Part shown: positions 23,372 through 33,708 of the stretch, in pieces | Layout of the letters: each line of letters begins with the position of its first letter | Position numbering within the stretch: the stretch's first letter is position 1 | NCBI GenBank assembly: GCA_963830485.1 | Contig: CAWHNE010000003.1 | Span: 37,800-101,799, forward strand | DNA: 64,000 nt | Source: CAIWHR01 sp963830485 | GTDB lineage: Bacteria; Pseudomonadota; Gammaproteobacteria; Burkholderiales; Casimicrobiaceae | Direction: 5' to 3' | Position numbers and translations under genes: made by a program | Notes under the pieces: generated by a model | The model's input: the letters and a program-made list of their open reading frames with translations, nothing else | What the model was told of the DNA's origin: nothing | Databases searched by the model: none

Positions 23372-24824
23372 CAGTGCGCTCCTTCGCCGTCCGACGGGCC
23401 GCCCCGAGGACGGCGGCCCCCTCGGGGGGAGGCATGCGAAGCATGCTCCGGGGGGGTCCCACCCGCGCCGCCGGCGAGCGCGGCGACCACGCGCTCCATC
23501 CGCATGAAGCGCGAGCCCTTGACGAGCACCGTCACGCCGGAGCCGGCCTCGGCCGCGAGGTGCGCGGCCAGCGCCTCGACCGTCGCGAAATGCGTCGCGC
23601 CGGCGCCGAAGGCCTCGGCCGCCTCCGCGGCGAGCGTGCCCGTCGTGAACAGCCGGTCGATCCCCGCCTCGCGCGCTCGCGCGCCAGCCTCGCGGTGGTA
23701 TGCCGGGCCCTGCGCGCCGACCTCGCCCATGTCGCCCAGCACGAGCCATCGCGGCGAAGGCACGGCGCCGAGGACGTCGATGGCGGCGCGCACGGAATCC
23801 GGATTCGCGTTGTACGTGTCGTTGATGACCGTGGCGCCGCGTTCCGTGCGCAATGTCGCGAGCCGTCCCGGCACCGCGCGGAACGCCTCGAGCCCGCGCG
23901 CCACGGCGGCCAGCGGGACGCCGAGCGCGAGCGCCGCCGGTCGCGGCGGCGAGCGCATTCGCAGCGTTGTGCCGTCCCGGCACGGCGAGCATCGACCGTC
24001 ACGTCGCCCGCCGGCGTCGACAGCACGAGCGGCGAGCCCGGGGCGCCTGCTGTCCAGCGTCCGCGCACGGCGGCTTTCTGCTCGAGGGCGAACTCGATCA
24101 CGCTCACGCCGGGGCGCCCGCGAGCGGCGTCGCGCCAGACCTCGACGTGCGGGTCGTCCGCGTTGATGACCGCGATGCCGCCCGGGGGCAGCGCGCGGAT
24201 CAACTCGGCATGCTCGGCCGCGACCTCGCCGACGGTACGCATGAATTCCTGGTGCTCGCGCTGCGCGTTGTTGACGAGCGCGACGGTCGGCTGCGCGATC
24301 GCTGCGAGCTCGGCCGTCTCGCCGCGATGGTTCATCCCGAGCTCGATCACGGCGGCGCGGTGCGCCTCGTTGAGCGCGAGCAGCGTGAGCGGCAGCCCGA
24401 TCGCATTGTTGAGGTTGCCCTCGGTCGCGAGCACGTGGCCGGCGCCGTAGTGCGCGCGCAGGATCGCCGCGAGCATTTCCTTCACCGTCGTCTTGCCGTT
24501 GCTGCCGACGACGACGACGACCGGAATGGCAAAGCGCGCGCGCCAGTGCGCGGCGAGCGCCAGCAGCGCGGCCTGCGTGTCCGGCACTGCGATCAGCGGA
24601 CCGGCGAGCGTTGCCGCGCGATCGGCGGCGACCAGCGCCGCGGCGGCGCCGCGCTGGAACGCGTCGCCGACGAAATCGTGGCCGTCGAACCGCTCGCCGG
24701 CGAGGGCGACGAACAGATCGCCGGGCGCGAGCACGCGCGTGTCGGTGCTGACGCGCGCGAAATGCACGTTGGCGCCGACGGCGCGGCCGGCGACAGCGCG
24801 GGCGGCGGTCGCCGTGTCCATCAT
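23371..24824 (-). CDS. murF: UDP-MurNAc-tripeptide--D-Ala-D-Ala ligase MurF, frameshifted
   Basis: The ligase that adds the D-Ala-D-Ala dipeptide. The N-terminal frame has TDTRVLAPGDLFVALAGERFDGH, the P-loop VGSNGKTTVKEML, NLNNAIGLPLTLL, VIELGMNHRGE and VINADDPHV. Two indels near 23993 and 23942 pass through a V-P-G-R-H-N-A-A-N-A-L segment to a last frame with TVINDTYNANPDSVRAAID, LGDMGEVG and VLVKGSRFMRMERVV. The final 30 residues, rich in Gly, Pro, Arg and His, are encoded by a G+C-rich repeat. ATG 24824 overlaps the murE stop. Confidence 0.92.
23395..23462. repeat. G+C-rich junction repeat, copy B, inside murF 3-prime end
   Basis: Contains GGCGGCCCCCTCGGGGGGAGG and GCATGCGAAGCATGC on the plus strand, near-palindromes related to the CCCCGAGGGGGC block of the other copies. 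It lies between the conserved end of MurF and its stop, so it is translated as an unconserved tail. mraY starts at once after it. Confidence 0.6.
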
Positions 24825-26316
24825 CCGCCGCCCCGGCGGGCAAGCGCGGCCGCCGCCGCCTCCGCGTCCGAGAACGGCGTGCGCACGCCGTTCGCTTCCT
24901 GGTAGTCCTCGTGGCCCTTGCCGGCGACGAGCACGACGTCGCCCGCCTTCGCGCCAGAAATCGGCCGCATTGATCGCCGTCGCGCGATCGAGGTCGACGC
25001 TCCAGCGGCGATTGCCCGAGTCGCGGACGCCGTGGACGATCGCGCTCGCGATCGCCGCCGGGTCCTCGCTGCGCGGATTGTCGGTCGTGACGATCACGCG
25101 GTCGGCGAGCGTCGCGGCGACCCGGCCCATCTCCGGCCGCTTGCCGGCGTCGCGGTCGCCGCCGCAGCCGAACACGCAGACGAGCTCGCGGTCCTCGGCG
25201 ACCGCGGGGCGAAGCGCGTTCAGCACCTTTTCCAGCGCATCCGGCGAGTGCGCGTAGTCGACGATGACGAGCGGAGCGTCGACGCCGCCCAGCCGCTGCA
25301 TCCGCCCCGGCGGCGGCTCCACCTCCGCAAGCGCCGCGAGCGCGTCGGAGAGCGGAATGTCGCTCGCGAGCAGCGCCCCGAGGCAACCCAGCACGTTCGA
25401 CGCGTTGAACGTGCCGACGAGCTTCGTCTGAAGCTCGCCGCGGCCCCACGGCGTCGCGACGGAGAGCGAGATGCCGCGGCCGGTGGCGGCCGTGCCGACG
25501 GTCACGATGCCGGTCGCCGCGACGTCGGCATTCGCGAGCCCGTAGGTCAGCACCTTGCCCCCGCGCGCGCGGGCTCGCCTCGGCGAGGCTCTGTCCGAAC
25601 GCGTCGTCGGCGTTGATCACGCGCGCGTGGAGCCCCGGCCACGCGAAGAGCTTCGCCTTCGCCGCGCCGTACGCGGCCATCGTGCCGTGATAGTCGAGGT
25701 GGTCGCGCGTGAGATTCGTGAACACCGCCACGTCGAACGCGATGCCGTTGACGCGGCCCTGGTCGAGCCCGTGCGACGACACTTCCATCGCGACGGCGAG
25801 CGCGCCCGCCTGCTTGAAGCGCGCGAGCATCTCCTGCAGGAGCGCAGCGTCGGGCGTCGTGAGCGTCGCGGGCTCCGCCGCGCCGACCAGGCCGTTGCCG
25901 AGCGTACCGACGAGCGCGGCGCGCTTGCCACAGCGGTCGAGGCACTCCGCGATCCAGCGCGAGCACGACGTCTTGCCGTTGGTGCCGGTGACGCCGACCA
26001 CCCACAGCGCCTGCGACGGGCTGCCATAGATGAAATCGGCGATCGGCCCCAGCTTCGCCTGCAGGCCGTCGATCGGCAACTGCGCCACGTGCCACTCAGG
26101 ATTCCACTGGAAGCCCTGCGGCTCCCACAGCACGGCGCTCGCGCCGCGCGCGAGCGCATCGGCGATAAAGCTGCGGCCGTCGCTCTTCATGCCCGGGAAC
26201 GCTGCGAACGCATCGCCCGGCGCAATCTGCCGGCTGTCGGCTGTGATCCGGTGCGGCCGCGCCGACAATCGCGTCAGCAGCGCCGGCACGTCGACGTCGG
26301 GAACGAGAGACGCCAT
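24821..26316 (-). CDS. murE: UDP-MurNAc-L-Ala-D-Glu--diaminopimelate ligase MurE, frameshifted
   Basis: The ligase that adds meso-diaminopimelate. The first frame has ITADSRQIAPGDAFAAFPG, the P-loop VTGTNGKTSCSRWIAECL, TLTTPDAALLQEML, AMEVSSHGLDQGRVN and NLTRDHLDYHGTM. After an indel near 25563 (a short C run) the second frame has NASNVLGCLGALLA, DYAHSPDALEKVLNAL, GCGGDRDAGKRPEMG and the DNPRSEDP motif that selects diaminopimelate. An indel near 24955 leads to the last frame with A-G-K-G-H-E-D-Y-Q. ATG 26316 overlaps the ftsI stop. Confidence 0.93.
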
Positions 26317-28106
26317 CACGTGTCCTCGTCGATCGCGCTGCCGGGCGGCGGCAGGATCACGTTGTCGACGGGCGCGTCGTTCGGCACGGCGAGCATCCGC
26401 AGCGCGGCGCCGGTCACCGCGGCGAACACGGGCGCCGCGACGTCGCCGCCGAAGTGCTGACCGGCGGCGGGCTCGTCGATCATCACGGCGACGACGAGCC
26501 GCGGCGCCGACGCCGGCGCGAAGCCGACGAACGACGCGACGAACTTGTTGGTGTAGGCACGACCTTCCAGCTTGTGCGCGGTGCCGGTCTTGCCGGCGAC
26601 GCGGTAGCCCGGCACCTGCGCCTTCGGCGCCGTGCCGCCGGGCTGCACCGCGAGCTCGAGCATGTGGCGCACGGCGAGCGCGGTCTCCGGCGCGAGGACC
26701 GGCCGCCCCGCGACGGAACCGTTCGTTTTGAGCAGCGTCGCCGGCTTCAGTTCGCCGTCGGTCGCGAAGACCGTGTACGCACGCGCGAGCTGGACCAGGT
26801 TGACCGAGATCCCGTGGCCGTAGGCGATCGTCGCCTGCTCGATCGGTCGCCACGATCTTCGGCGGCCGCAGCCGCCCGCCGACTTCGCCGGGAAATCCGG
26901 TCTTCGGCGCCGCGCCGAATCCCGCTTCGGACAGCGTGTGCCACATCGTCTCCGGCGGCAGCGAAAGCGCGATCTTCGCGGCGCCGACGTTCGACGACTT
27001 CTGGATCACCTGCTCGACCGTGAGCGCGCCGTGGACGTGCGCGTCGTGGATCGTCGCGGGCCCGATCGTCAGCGTTCCCGGCGCCGTCTGGATCACCGTG
27101 TCCGGCCGCACGCGGCCCGTCTCGAGCGCCGCCGCGATCGTGAACGGCTTCAGCGTCGAGCCCGGCTCGAACACGTCGGTCAGCGCGCGATTGCGCATCC
27201 GGTCGCGCGCGACGCCGTTGCGCGCATTCGGGTTGAACGTCGGCCAGTTCGCGAGCGCGAGGATCTCGCCGCTGCGCGGGTCGAGGATCACGAGCCCGCC
27301 TGCCTTCGCCTTGTTCGCCTCGACGGCGGCCTTGAGCTCGCGGAACGCGATGTGCTGGAGCCGCGTGTCGATCGCGAGCGCGAGGTCGCGGCCCGCCTGC
27401 GGCGCGCGGATCGCCTCGACGTCCTCGACGACGTCGCCGCGGCGGTTGATGATCACGCGGCGGCTGCCGGGATGCCCGCCGAGCCATTCCTGCTGCGCGA
27501 GCTCGATCCCTTCCTGGCCGACGTCGCGGTCGCCGGTGAAGCCCAGGATGTGGCTCATCGTCTCGCCGGCCGGATAGTAGCGGCGATATTCGTGCTGCTC
27601 GTTCAGCCCGTGATGCGGAGCGCCATCGCGCGGTCGGCGACCTCGGGCGCGAGCTGCCGCGCGATGAAGACGAAGTCCTCGTCGGCATCGAGCTTCCGCG
27701 CGAGCGACGGCGCCCGGCGTCTCGAGCACGACGGCGAGCTTCGCGCGCTGCGCCGGCGTCGCATCGAGCTTCGCCGGGAACGCCCACAGCGACTTGACCG
27801 GCGTCGAGATCGCGAGCGGCTCGCCCAGCCGGTCGACGATGCGGCCGCGATGCGCGGGCACCTCGAGCTCGCGGCTGTAGCGCGCGCTGCCCTGCTCCTG
27901 CAGGAACGCATGGTCGAAGCCCTGCAGCCACAGCGAGCGTGCGGCCAGCACGCCGAAGGCGAAGGCAAGGCCCGCGAACACGACCGCGGCGCGGAATCGC
28001 GGCAGCGCGGGCGGCGGGGCGCGCCGACTGTGATCCCCCCGGTGCCCGCTTCGCGCCGCTTCCCCCCGAGGGGGCGAGCGCCTTCGGGCGTCCGGGCGGC
28101 GCTCAT
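26316..28106 (-). CDS. ftsI: Division transpeptidase FtsI (PBP3), frameshifted
   Basis: A class B penicillin-binding protein that cross-links septal peptidoglycan. Seen in order: membrane helix VFAGLAFAFGVLAARSLWLQ, RGRIVDRLGEPLAIS, YYPAGETMSHILGFTG, the catalytic FEPGSTLKPFTIA (S-x-x-K), the QKSSNVGAAKIAL (S-x-N) motif and AGKTGTAHKLEG (K-T-G). Indels are needed near 27715, 27608 and 26861. The start is uncertain: ATG 28106 overlaps the ftsL stop but reads through a G+C-rich repeat in another frame; GTG 27981 is the first in-frame start and would shorten the cytoplasmic tail. Confidence 0.9.
28028..28103. repeat. G+C-rich junction repeat, copy C, at ftsL-ftsI junction
   Basis: The plus strand reads GCCCGCTTCGCGCCGCTTCC, then CCCCGAGGGGGC, then CGTCCGGGCGGCGCTCAT. 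The order (CGCTTCG block, C/G palindrome, GGGCGGC block) matches copies A and D. It occupies the codons for the N-terminus of FtsI and makes that start hard to place. Confidence 0.65.
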
Positions 28107-28375
28107 CGCGCGGCTCCCGGCGGCACCATCTCGACGCGCGAGCTCGCGGGAAGCTCCATGCCGAGCGAGCTTCGCGCGATCTTCTCGACCCGCGCGGGCA
28201 TCGCCCACGTCGACTGCTCGAGCTGCAGCTGCCCGTACTCGGTCTCGTAGCCGCGGGCCTCGGCCTGCGCGCGTTCGAGCTCGACGAAGAGCTTGCGCGC
28301 CTGGTGGCGCGAGGTGACGAGCGAGAGCCCGCAGCCGACGAGAACTGCGAGGAGGAGGACGTTCAGGCGCAGCAT
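28103..28375 (-). CDS. ftsL: Cell division protein FtsL
   Basis: A 90-residue bitopic protein. A membrane helix (LRLNVLLLAVLVGCGLSLVTS) is followed by a coiled coil with heptad pattern (ARKLFVELERAQAEARGYETEYGQLQ compressed here to its first and last parts) and a short periplasmic end with SSLGMELPASSRVE. It pairs with FtsB and FtsQ. ATG 28375 gives the standard length. It lies between rsmH and ftsI and its stop overlaps the proposed ftsI ATG as ATGA. Confidence 0.92.
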   Translation of the reverse strand: MLRLNVLLLAVLVGCGLSLVTSRHQARKLFVELERAQAEARGYETEYGQLQLEQSTWAMPARVEKIARSSLGMELPASSRVEMVPPGAAR

Positions 28376-28386
28376 CTTGAGCCGGC

Positions 28387-29374
28387 TCAGCCGACCGCGG
28401 CGTCGAAGCCCGCGGGAATCGGGTGCGCACGTCCGTTCGGCGATGCGCAAGGTCGCGCTGCGTGCGCGCGGATTGGCTTCGACCTCGCGCGCGGACGGGC
28501 GGATCGCGCGTCCGACGCGCGCGAGCGGCGTGCCCGGCAGCGCGGTCGCGGCGAGCGGCGAGCCGCGCGAGGCGCGCGATCTCCGCCGTACGGTTGCGAT
28601 GCGGCGGCGAAGAAGCGCTTCACGATCCGATCCTCGAGCGAGTGGAAGCTGATCACCGCGAGCCGGCCGCCGGGTGCAAGCAGCCGCACGGCCTGCGGCA
28701 GCGTCAGCGCGAGTTCCGCGAGCTCCCGATTGACGTGAATCCGGAGAGCCTGGAAGGTCCGCGTGGCCGGATCCTGACTCCGATCACCCCGCGGGCGCGT
28801 GCGGACGGCTTGGGCCACGAGTGCCGCCAGCTGCCGCGTCCGGACGACGGGCGCGACCGCGCGAGCCGCAACAATTGCTCTTGCAATCGATTGAGCAAAC
28901 CGTTCTTCACCATGGTCGCGTATCACCTCCGTCAGCTCGCGCACGTCAGCGCGCGCGATGAATTCGGCCGCGGACTCGCCGCGCGAAGGATCCATCCGCA
29001 TGTCGAGCGGACCGTCGGCGCGCAGCGAGAAGCCGCGCGCGGGATCGTCGATCTGCGGCGACGACACGCCGAGGTCGAGGAGCACGCCGTCGACCCGCAT
29101 CGATGTGCGAGCTCCGCGAGCACCTCTTGGCAGCTCCGAGAACCACGCGCGGCGGAACGTGAAGCGCGTGTCCGCGATCGCGCGCGCCGCGCCTTCCGCG
29201 GCGGGATCGCGGTCGAGCGCGACGAGACGTCCCGCCGGCCCGAGCGCGATCGAGGATCCGGCGCGCGTGCCCGCCGCGGCCGAACGTTGCGTCGACGTAC
29301 GTGCCGCGCGGACGAATCGAGAGCGCGGCGACGGCTTCTTCGAGCAGGACGGGGATGTGCGCGCCATCGGGCAT
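28387..29374 (-). CDS. rsmH: 16S rRNA C1402 N4-methyltransferase RsmH, frameshifted
   Basis: Also called MraW; it methylates 16S rRNA in the decoding centre with SAM. The first frame has HIPVLLEEAVAAL and YVDATFGRGGHAR (SAM loop); the second has LVALDRDPAA, VDGVLLDLGVSSPQID, RGFSLRADGPLDMRMDP, FQALRIHVNREL and RLAVISFHSLEDRIVKRFF; a third has G-R-A-I-R-P-S and RSATLRIAER. Indels lie near 29240 and 28580, and probably one near 28430 because the third frame otherwise runs into ftsL with no stop. ATG 29374 overlaps the mraZ stop. Confidence 0.9.
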
Positions 29375-29856
29375 CAAAGCGAGAAGCCGTCGAGCTCGGG
29401 CGGCAGGCCTCCCGCCGGGAACGTGATCGCGCGCGCGGTTGCGTCGTTCCAGCGCGCCGCATCCCACAGCTCGAACTTGTGGCCCTGGCCCGCGAGCACG
29501 ACGTGATGGTCGAGCGACGCGTACGCGCGGAGCGCGGGCGGGACGAGGATGCGGCCGTTGCCGTCGACGTCGACGTCGTCGGCGAAACCGACGAGCAGCC
29601 GCTGCAGCGCGCGGATCTCGGGGTTGAACGACGAGAGCGACATCAGGCGCGCCTGGATCGGCTCCCACGCGACGCGCGGGTAGACGAGCAGACAGCGCGA
29701 GGGATCCGCAGTGATGACGACCGACGCGGGCGTTGCGGGCTCAGCGTCGGGCGCGCGGCGCGTGAGCGCGTCGCGGTGCTTCGCGGGAATCGCGAGCCGG
29801 CCCTTCGCGTCGAGCGCGAGCTGCGAGACGCCACGGAACACGGCGCTCTCCGCCAT
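29374..29856 (-). CDS. mraZ: Transcriptional regulator MraZ
   Basis: A 160-residue SpoVT/AbrB-type repressor of its own operon. It starts MAESAVFRGVSQLALDAKGR and has two DNA-binding half-domains with the LDAKGRLAIPAKHRD and VDGNGRILVPPALR motifs. It is the first gene of the dcw cluster, overlapping rsmH by ATGA. Family members bind direct repeats containing GTGG; four such repeats at 10-bp steps lie upstream (next entry). Confidence 0.95.
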   Translation of the reverse strand: MAESAVFRGVSQLALDAKGRLAIPAKHRDALTRRAPDAEPATPASVVITADPSRCLLVYPRVAWEPIQARLMSLSSFNPEIRALQRLLVGFADDVDVDGNGRILVPPALRAYASLDHHVVLAGQGHKFELWDAARWNDATARAITFPAGGLPPELDGFSL

Positions 29857-29972
29857 TGCCCTCCGACGCGACAGTCGCTCCCTGCGCCACCCTCGCCCTC
29901 CTCGCGCGCCGGCCGAAGGTGAGTGCCCATTCACGTCCGCGGCGCCCTTGGCCCGCGAACGCGCACAAAGCC

Positions 29973-30034
29973 CCACTTCAACCCACTTTTTACCACCAGC
30001 GGCCACTATAAGGGAGCCCGAGCAGAGCGGTCAA
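29973..30034 (-). promoter_or_regulatory. mra operon promoter with four-repeat MraZ box
   Basis: On the minus strand, TTGACC (30034-30029) and TATAGT (30010-30005) are separated by 18 bp, a good sigma-70 promoter. GTGG occurs four times at exactly 10-bp steps (complement CCAC at 30003, 29993, 29983 and 29973), the spacing known for MraZ operators. The first repeat overlaps the -10 box, so bound MraZ would block polymerase. The predicted leader to mraZ is about 140 nt. Confidence 0.8.
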
Positions 30035-30467
30035 CTGTTTTTCGTTTTCCGAACAATGACTTAGCGCCGATGTTGCAAGATAAACCTTCCTTCTATATTA
30101 AACAAATACTTAGGACGAAAATCGAAAGTAAACTGCGAAGAATCGAACGTCCGAAACGGCATGGATCGTACGATCGTTCGGAAACGCCTGCGTGAGCGCC
30201 TGTCGAGAGCAGATCGAAGGTCCGGCAGGCGCATTCCAGGGGCGATCTGCGGCGGGCTCGCGTTGCCCTGACGACCGCTTTCGACCGGCCGGCCTGGCGA
30301 AAGCCGCGCGCGGGCGGCTTCATGCCATCGGAATGGCGTCTGGCCGGGCGCGGCACCCCGGGCCCGCGATGCAATCGCGTAGAATCGCCGCGCGCCGTTA
30401 CGCTTCACGCGTGCCGCCCTTCGTGTCGATCCTTGCCGCAAATGCCCCGGAGCCTTTGCATGACCCT
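30035..30467. other. Gene-free region upstream of mra promoter
   Basis: I see no convincing gene here. The part 30035-30180 is clearly richer in A+T than the surroundings and contains GTACGATCGTTCG near its right end. Short open frames in it have no family features. It may hold upstream activation sites for the mra promoter. Confidence 0.5.
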
Positions 30468-30660
30468 GGAGCCTGTCGGAGTTGCTTTCACGTATGCGTT
30501 GCCGAGCCAAGAAGCGATGGGTGCGAGGCGCGAGGCGAAGCCGATATCGGAAATAACGGCGCGCCGAGCAACGAAGCAGATGCGCTTCTTGGCAGCAACC
30601 CGAAGGGACGGGGTCATCCGCCTCCGTCGCATGCGCAACGGTAAGTCCGGCAGGCTGCTA
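30468..30660. repeat. Nested inverted-repeat element, copy 2, internally deleted
   Basis: About 193 bp, colinear with the element at 3735-4008: GGAGCCTGTCGG at the left, the shared GCGAGGCGCGAGGCGAAGCC and GGCAGCAACCCGAAGGGACG blocks in the middle and CATGCGCAACGGTAAGTCCG then GCAGGCTGCTA at the right. It lacks about 80 bp, precisely the inner hairpin of copy 1. Its right end supplies the ATG of the following outer-membrane protein. Confidence 0.8.
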
Positions 30661-31552
30661 GCCTGCGCCTGCCTCGCCACCGCCACCGTTCTCGCGCTGG
30701 CGCCGGCGCACGCCCAGCTCGCCCCCGGCGAGGTGAGCGCGCGCGCGTCGATCACGGGTTACACGCAATTCAACACGACGCTCGATTCGGGCGGCCGCTT
30801 CAACTGGGCGGGCGGCCTCGCGAGCGCGTCGGCAGACGCGGCAGCTTTCGCCGCAGTTCTCGCTAGGCGTCGTCGCGCGCTACGAGTTTCAGTCGTGGAA
30901 CTGGCATGAGCCGACGGCCTTCGGCAACCTCGCCGCGTGGAAGAACCTGAACGCGCCCTCGGTCGGCCTCGACCTGGGCTACGCCTACGCGCCGGACCTG
31001 CTCCTCTCGCTGCGCCCGATCGTCGCGTGGGACTTCGAATCCGGCGCGAACACCGGCGATGCGTTGACCTGGGGCGCCGTCGCGTCGGCCGCGAAGGTGT
31101 ATTCGAAGGATCTGGTGCTGGGACTCGGCGTCGGCGCATTCCGGCGCATCGACAAGACGCAGGTGCTGCCGTTTCTGGTCGTCAACTGGCGGATCAGCGA
31201 CACCTGGCGCATCGCGAATCCGTTTCAGGCCGGACCCGCCGGCGGCGCAGGGCTCGAGGCCGTCTACTCGCCGAACGAGCGCCGCGAATACGCGCTTGGC
31301 CTCTCCTACCGCAGCTACCGCTTCCGCCTCGCGACGGACAACGCCACCCCTTCGGGCATCGGAGAGAACAGCTTCATCCCGATCTTCCTGCGGATGACGG
31401 AGCGGCTGTCGAAGGACGCGCGGCTCGACTTCTACGGCGCAATCGCGACGTATGGCAACGCGAGCGTCGACTACCAGAACGGCGGCGGCCGCTACAACGA
31501 CGACTACAACATCGGGCCCGCGCTCGGAGTGACGCTCGTCCTGGATTTCTAG
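30631..31552 (+). CDS. Outer-membrane beta-barrel protein, frameshifted
   Basis: A protein of about 305 residues. ATG 30631 gives a signal peptide (basic start, LLACACLATATVLALAPAHAQ). One base added near 30843 joins this to a long frame with alternating beta-strand segments (GVVARYEFQSWNW, SVGLDLGYAYAPDLLLSLRP, REYALGLSYRSYRF) and a last strand ending L-V-L-D-F, whose terminal Phe suits recognition by the BAM machinery. No specific family recognised; MipA/porin-like is possible. The start codon lies inside the repeat element, and the first nine residues are encoded by it. Confidence 0.6.
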
Positions 31553-31623
31553 GGGACAGACCACGATTTTCACGCGCGCAAGGGCCCGTCCGCTTCGTCT
31601 CCGGAAGATCGTGGTCTGTCCCC
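31552..31623. repeat. REP-like palindrome (GGGGACAGACCACGAT arms)
   Basis: Two perfect 16-bp arms, GGGGACAGACCACGAT (31552-31567) and ATCGTGGTCTGTCCCC (31608-31623), flank a 40-bp loop directly after the stop of the outer-membrane gene. Palindromes beginning GGGGACAGACCACG are common in betaproteobacteria, where I associate them with REP elements moved by Y1-type transposases. It could act as a terminator or mRNA stabiliser. Confidence 0.8.
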
Positions 31624-32129
31624 GATTGTGGTGGCTGCCGCTCATCGCGGTCGTCGCGCTCGCCGGCTGCGCGATCCGCTACGATCAAGCGGGCACCTCG
31701 CGCGTCGGCGTTTTCCTGTGGGGACTGGGCGATCCCCCGGGTGTGAAGTGGGATCTGGATTGGCCGCGGCGCGAGGTCCCGGAGCTCCCGGCGACGGCGC
31801 GACGCGACGCGCTGCCTTCGTTCGAGCCCGCGCGCGCGCCGGACCCGCTCCTCGCGCCGGCGCCGAACGGAAACGCGCCGGATCGGTCTTCCAATTCATT
31901 CGACCATAATCGCGATCGTGCCTCGCGCGGAATCGGCCCCCGCTCCCGTGGTTCCTCGCGCTGGCAATCGCGGTCGCGACGACGCCCGCCGCTGACGTCG
32001 CCGCGGAAGAAGGTCCGGCCGCCGCGCCGGCGGTCGCGTATCGCGTCACGGTCGAGGCGCCCTCGCCGCTCAAGGAGACGCTCGAGCGCGACGTCGGGCT
32101 CGTGCGCTGGCAGGGCTTCAGCGGCATGA
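31611..32129 (+). CDS. Short lipoprotein, end uncertain
   Basis: The frame starts with a lipoprotein signal, LIAVVALAGC, with the lipobox cysteine near residue 20. GTG 31611 lies in the palindrome above; TTG 31626 is an alternative start just outside it. After the Cys comes an A-I-R-Y-D-Q segment, then a Pro/Arg-rich stretch. The frame overlaps tamA by 210 bp, which is unlikely, so an indel may hide a true stop near TAA 31909. The position before tamA suggests cotranscription. Function unknown. Confidence 0.45.
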   Translation: MVCPRLWWLPLIAVVALAGCAIRYDQAGTSRVGVFLWGLGDPPGVKWDLDWPRREVPELPATARRDALPSFEPARAPDPLLAPAPNGNAPDRSSNSFDHNRDRASRGIGPRSRGSSRWQSRSRRRPPLTSPRKKVRPPRRRSRIASRSRRPRRSRRRSSATSGSCAGRASAA

Positions 32130-33708
32130 CGGACGACCTCCTCGATCGTCTCGCGCGCGAGGCGATCGACGAGACGCGAAACCTCGCCGCGGCGGAAGGC
32201 TGGTTCTCGCCGCAGACCGACGTCACGATCGACCGCGGCACGACGCCGCCCACGGTCACGCTCAAAGTGGTGACCGGCGAGCCGACGCGCATTGCGTCGG
32301 TGAAGATCGACGTCACCGGTCCCGCGAAGACCGACGTGCCGCAAGGCACCGACACGATCGCGCGCGTCGAGCGCGAATGGGGTCTGCCCGTCGGCGCGGT
32401 GTTCCGGCAGGCCGCGTGGTCCGCGGCGAAGGACCAGGCGGTTGCGACCCTGACGGCGACGCCGTACGCGGCCGCGAAGATCGTGCAGCAGCGAAGCGCT
32501 CATCGATCCCGCGCGCTTCGCCGCGGACCTGGCCGTCGAGCTCGCGAGCGGTCCCGCGTTCCGCTTCGGACCGCTCGCGATCACCGGCTTGTCCCGCTAC
32601 CCCGACTCGCTCGTCCGCAACTTCAGCACGGTGCGCGCGGGAGATCCCTACGACGAGCGGGAGCTCCTGCGCTTCGTCCGCCGGCTGAACGCATCGGGCT
32701 ATTTCGCGAGCGCGCAGGCGTCGATCGATCCGGACGCCGCGCACGCCGACGACGCGACAGTCAAGGTCGCCGTGATCGAGGCGCCGGCGAAGCGCCTCGA
32801 AGGCGGCCTCGGCTACTCGACCGACGTCGAGTTCCGCGGCAACGCGTCGTACCGCGACGTCAACCTCGACGGCCGCGGGATGCAGATGCTGGTCGAGGGC
32901 CGGCTCGAGTCGAAGCTGCAATCGGCGTCGGTGCGCTTCACGCAACCGCCGAACGAAGCGCAGTGGATCGGCACCTGGACCGCGGGCGCCGTGCGCACCG
33001 ACATCGAGGGGCTCATCACGCGCACGGCGGCCGTCGGCACCCGCTGGCACACGGTCGAGGAGCGCAACGAGCGCGCGCTGTCCGCGACGTACTATTTGGA
33101 CGAGCAGCAACCCGCAGGCGACGAGTGGATCCGCTCGCATGCGGTCTACGCCGAGGCCGAGCGGTACTGGCGGCGCACCGATAACCTGATCGCGCCGACC
33201 GAGGGCTGGATGGCGAGCGTGCAGGGCGGTGGCGGCATTCCCGGCGTGTCGACGCGCGGATTCGGACGCGTGATCGGCCACTACGCGACGTGGCTTCCGT
33301 TCACCCCGAAGGACGAGCTCGAGTTCCGAGCGCAGGCCGGCGCGGTGCTCGCGTCCTCGCGCGACGGCATTCCGTCGGTGCTCCTGTTTCGCACCGGTGG
33401 CGACACGACGGTGCGTGGCTACGCAGTTCGACAGCCTCGGCGTGCAGACCGGCGATGCGACAGTGCCGGGCCGCTACTACGCGGTCTTCAATCTCGAGGC
33501 GACCCACTGGATCCGCGAGGCGTGGGGCATCGCCGCGTTCGTCGACGCCGGCAACGCGACCGACAGCCCCTCGGACACACATCTCGCGCTGGGCTACGGC
33601 ATGGGACTCCGCGTGCGCTCGCCGCTCGGGCCTTTCCGCGTCGACCTCGCGTACGGGCAGGACGTGCACAAAGTGCGCATCCACCTTTCGGTCGGGTTGA
33701 CGTTCTGA
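31918..33708 (+). CDS. tamA: Translocation and assembly module TamA, frameshifted
   Basis: An Omp85-family outer-membrane protein that works with TamB. After a probable signal segment (PWFLALAIAVATTPAADVAA) come POTRA domains, with typical N-L-A-A-A-E-G-W-F-S and LNASGYFASAQASID segments, then a 16-strand barrel with FRTGGDTTVRGY (the conserved V-R-G-Y loop) and a last strand IHLSVGLTF. Indels are needed near 31940 (start region), 32494 and 33422. GTG 31918 is the likely start. The stop overlaps the tamB ATG. Confidence 0.87.
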
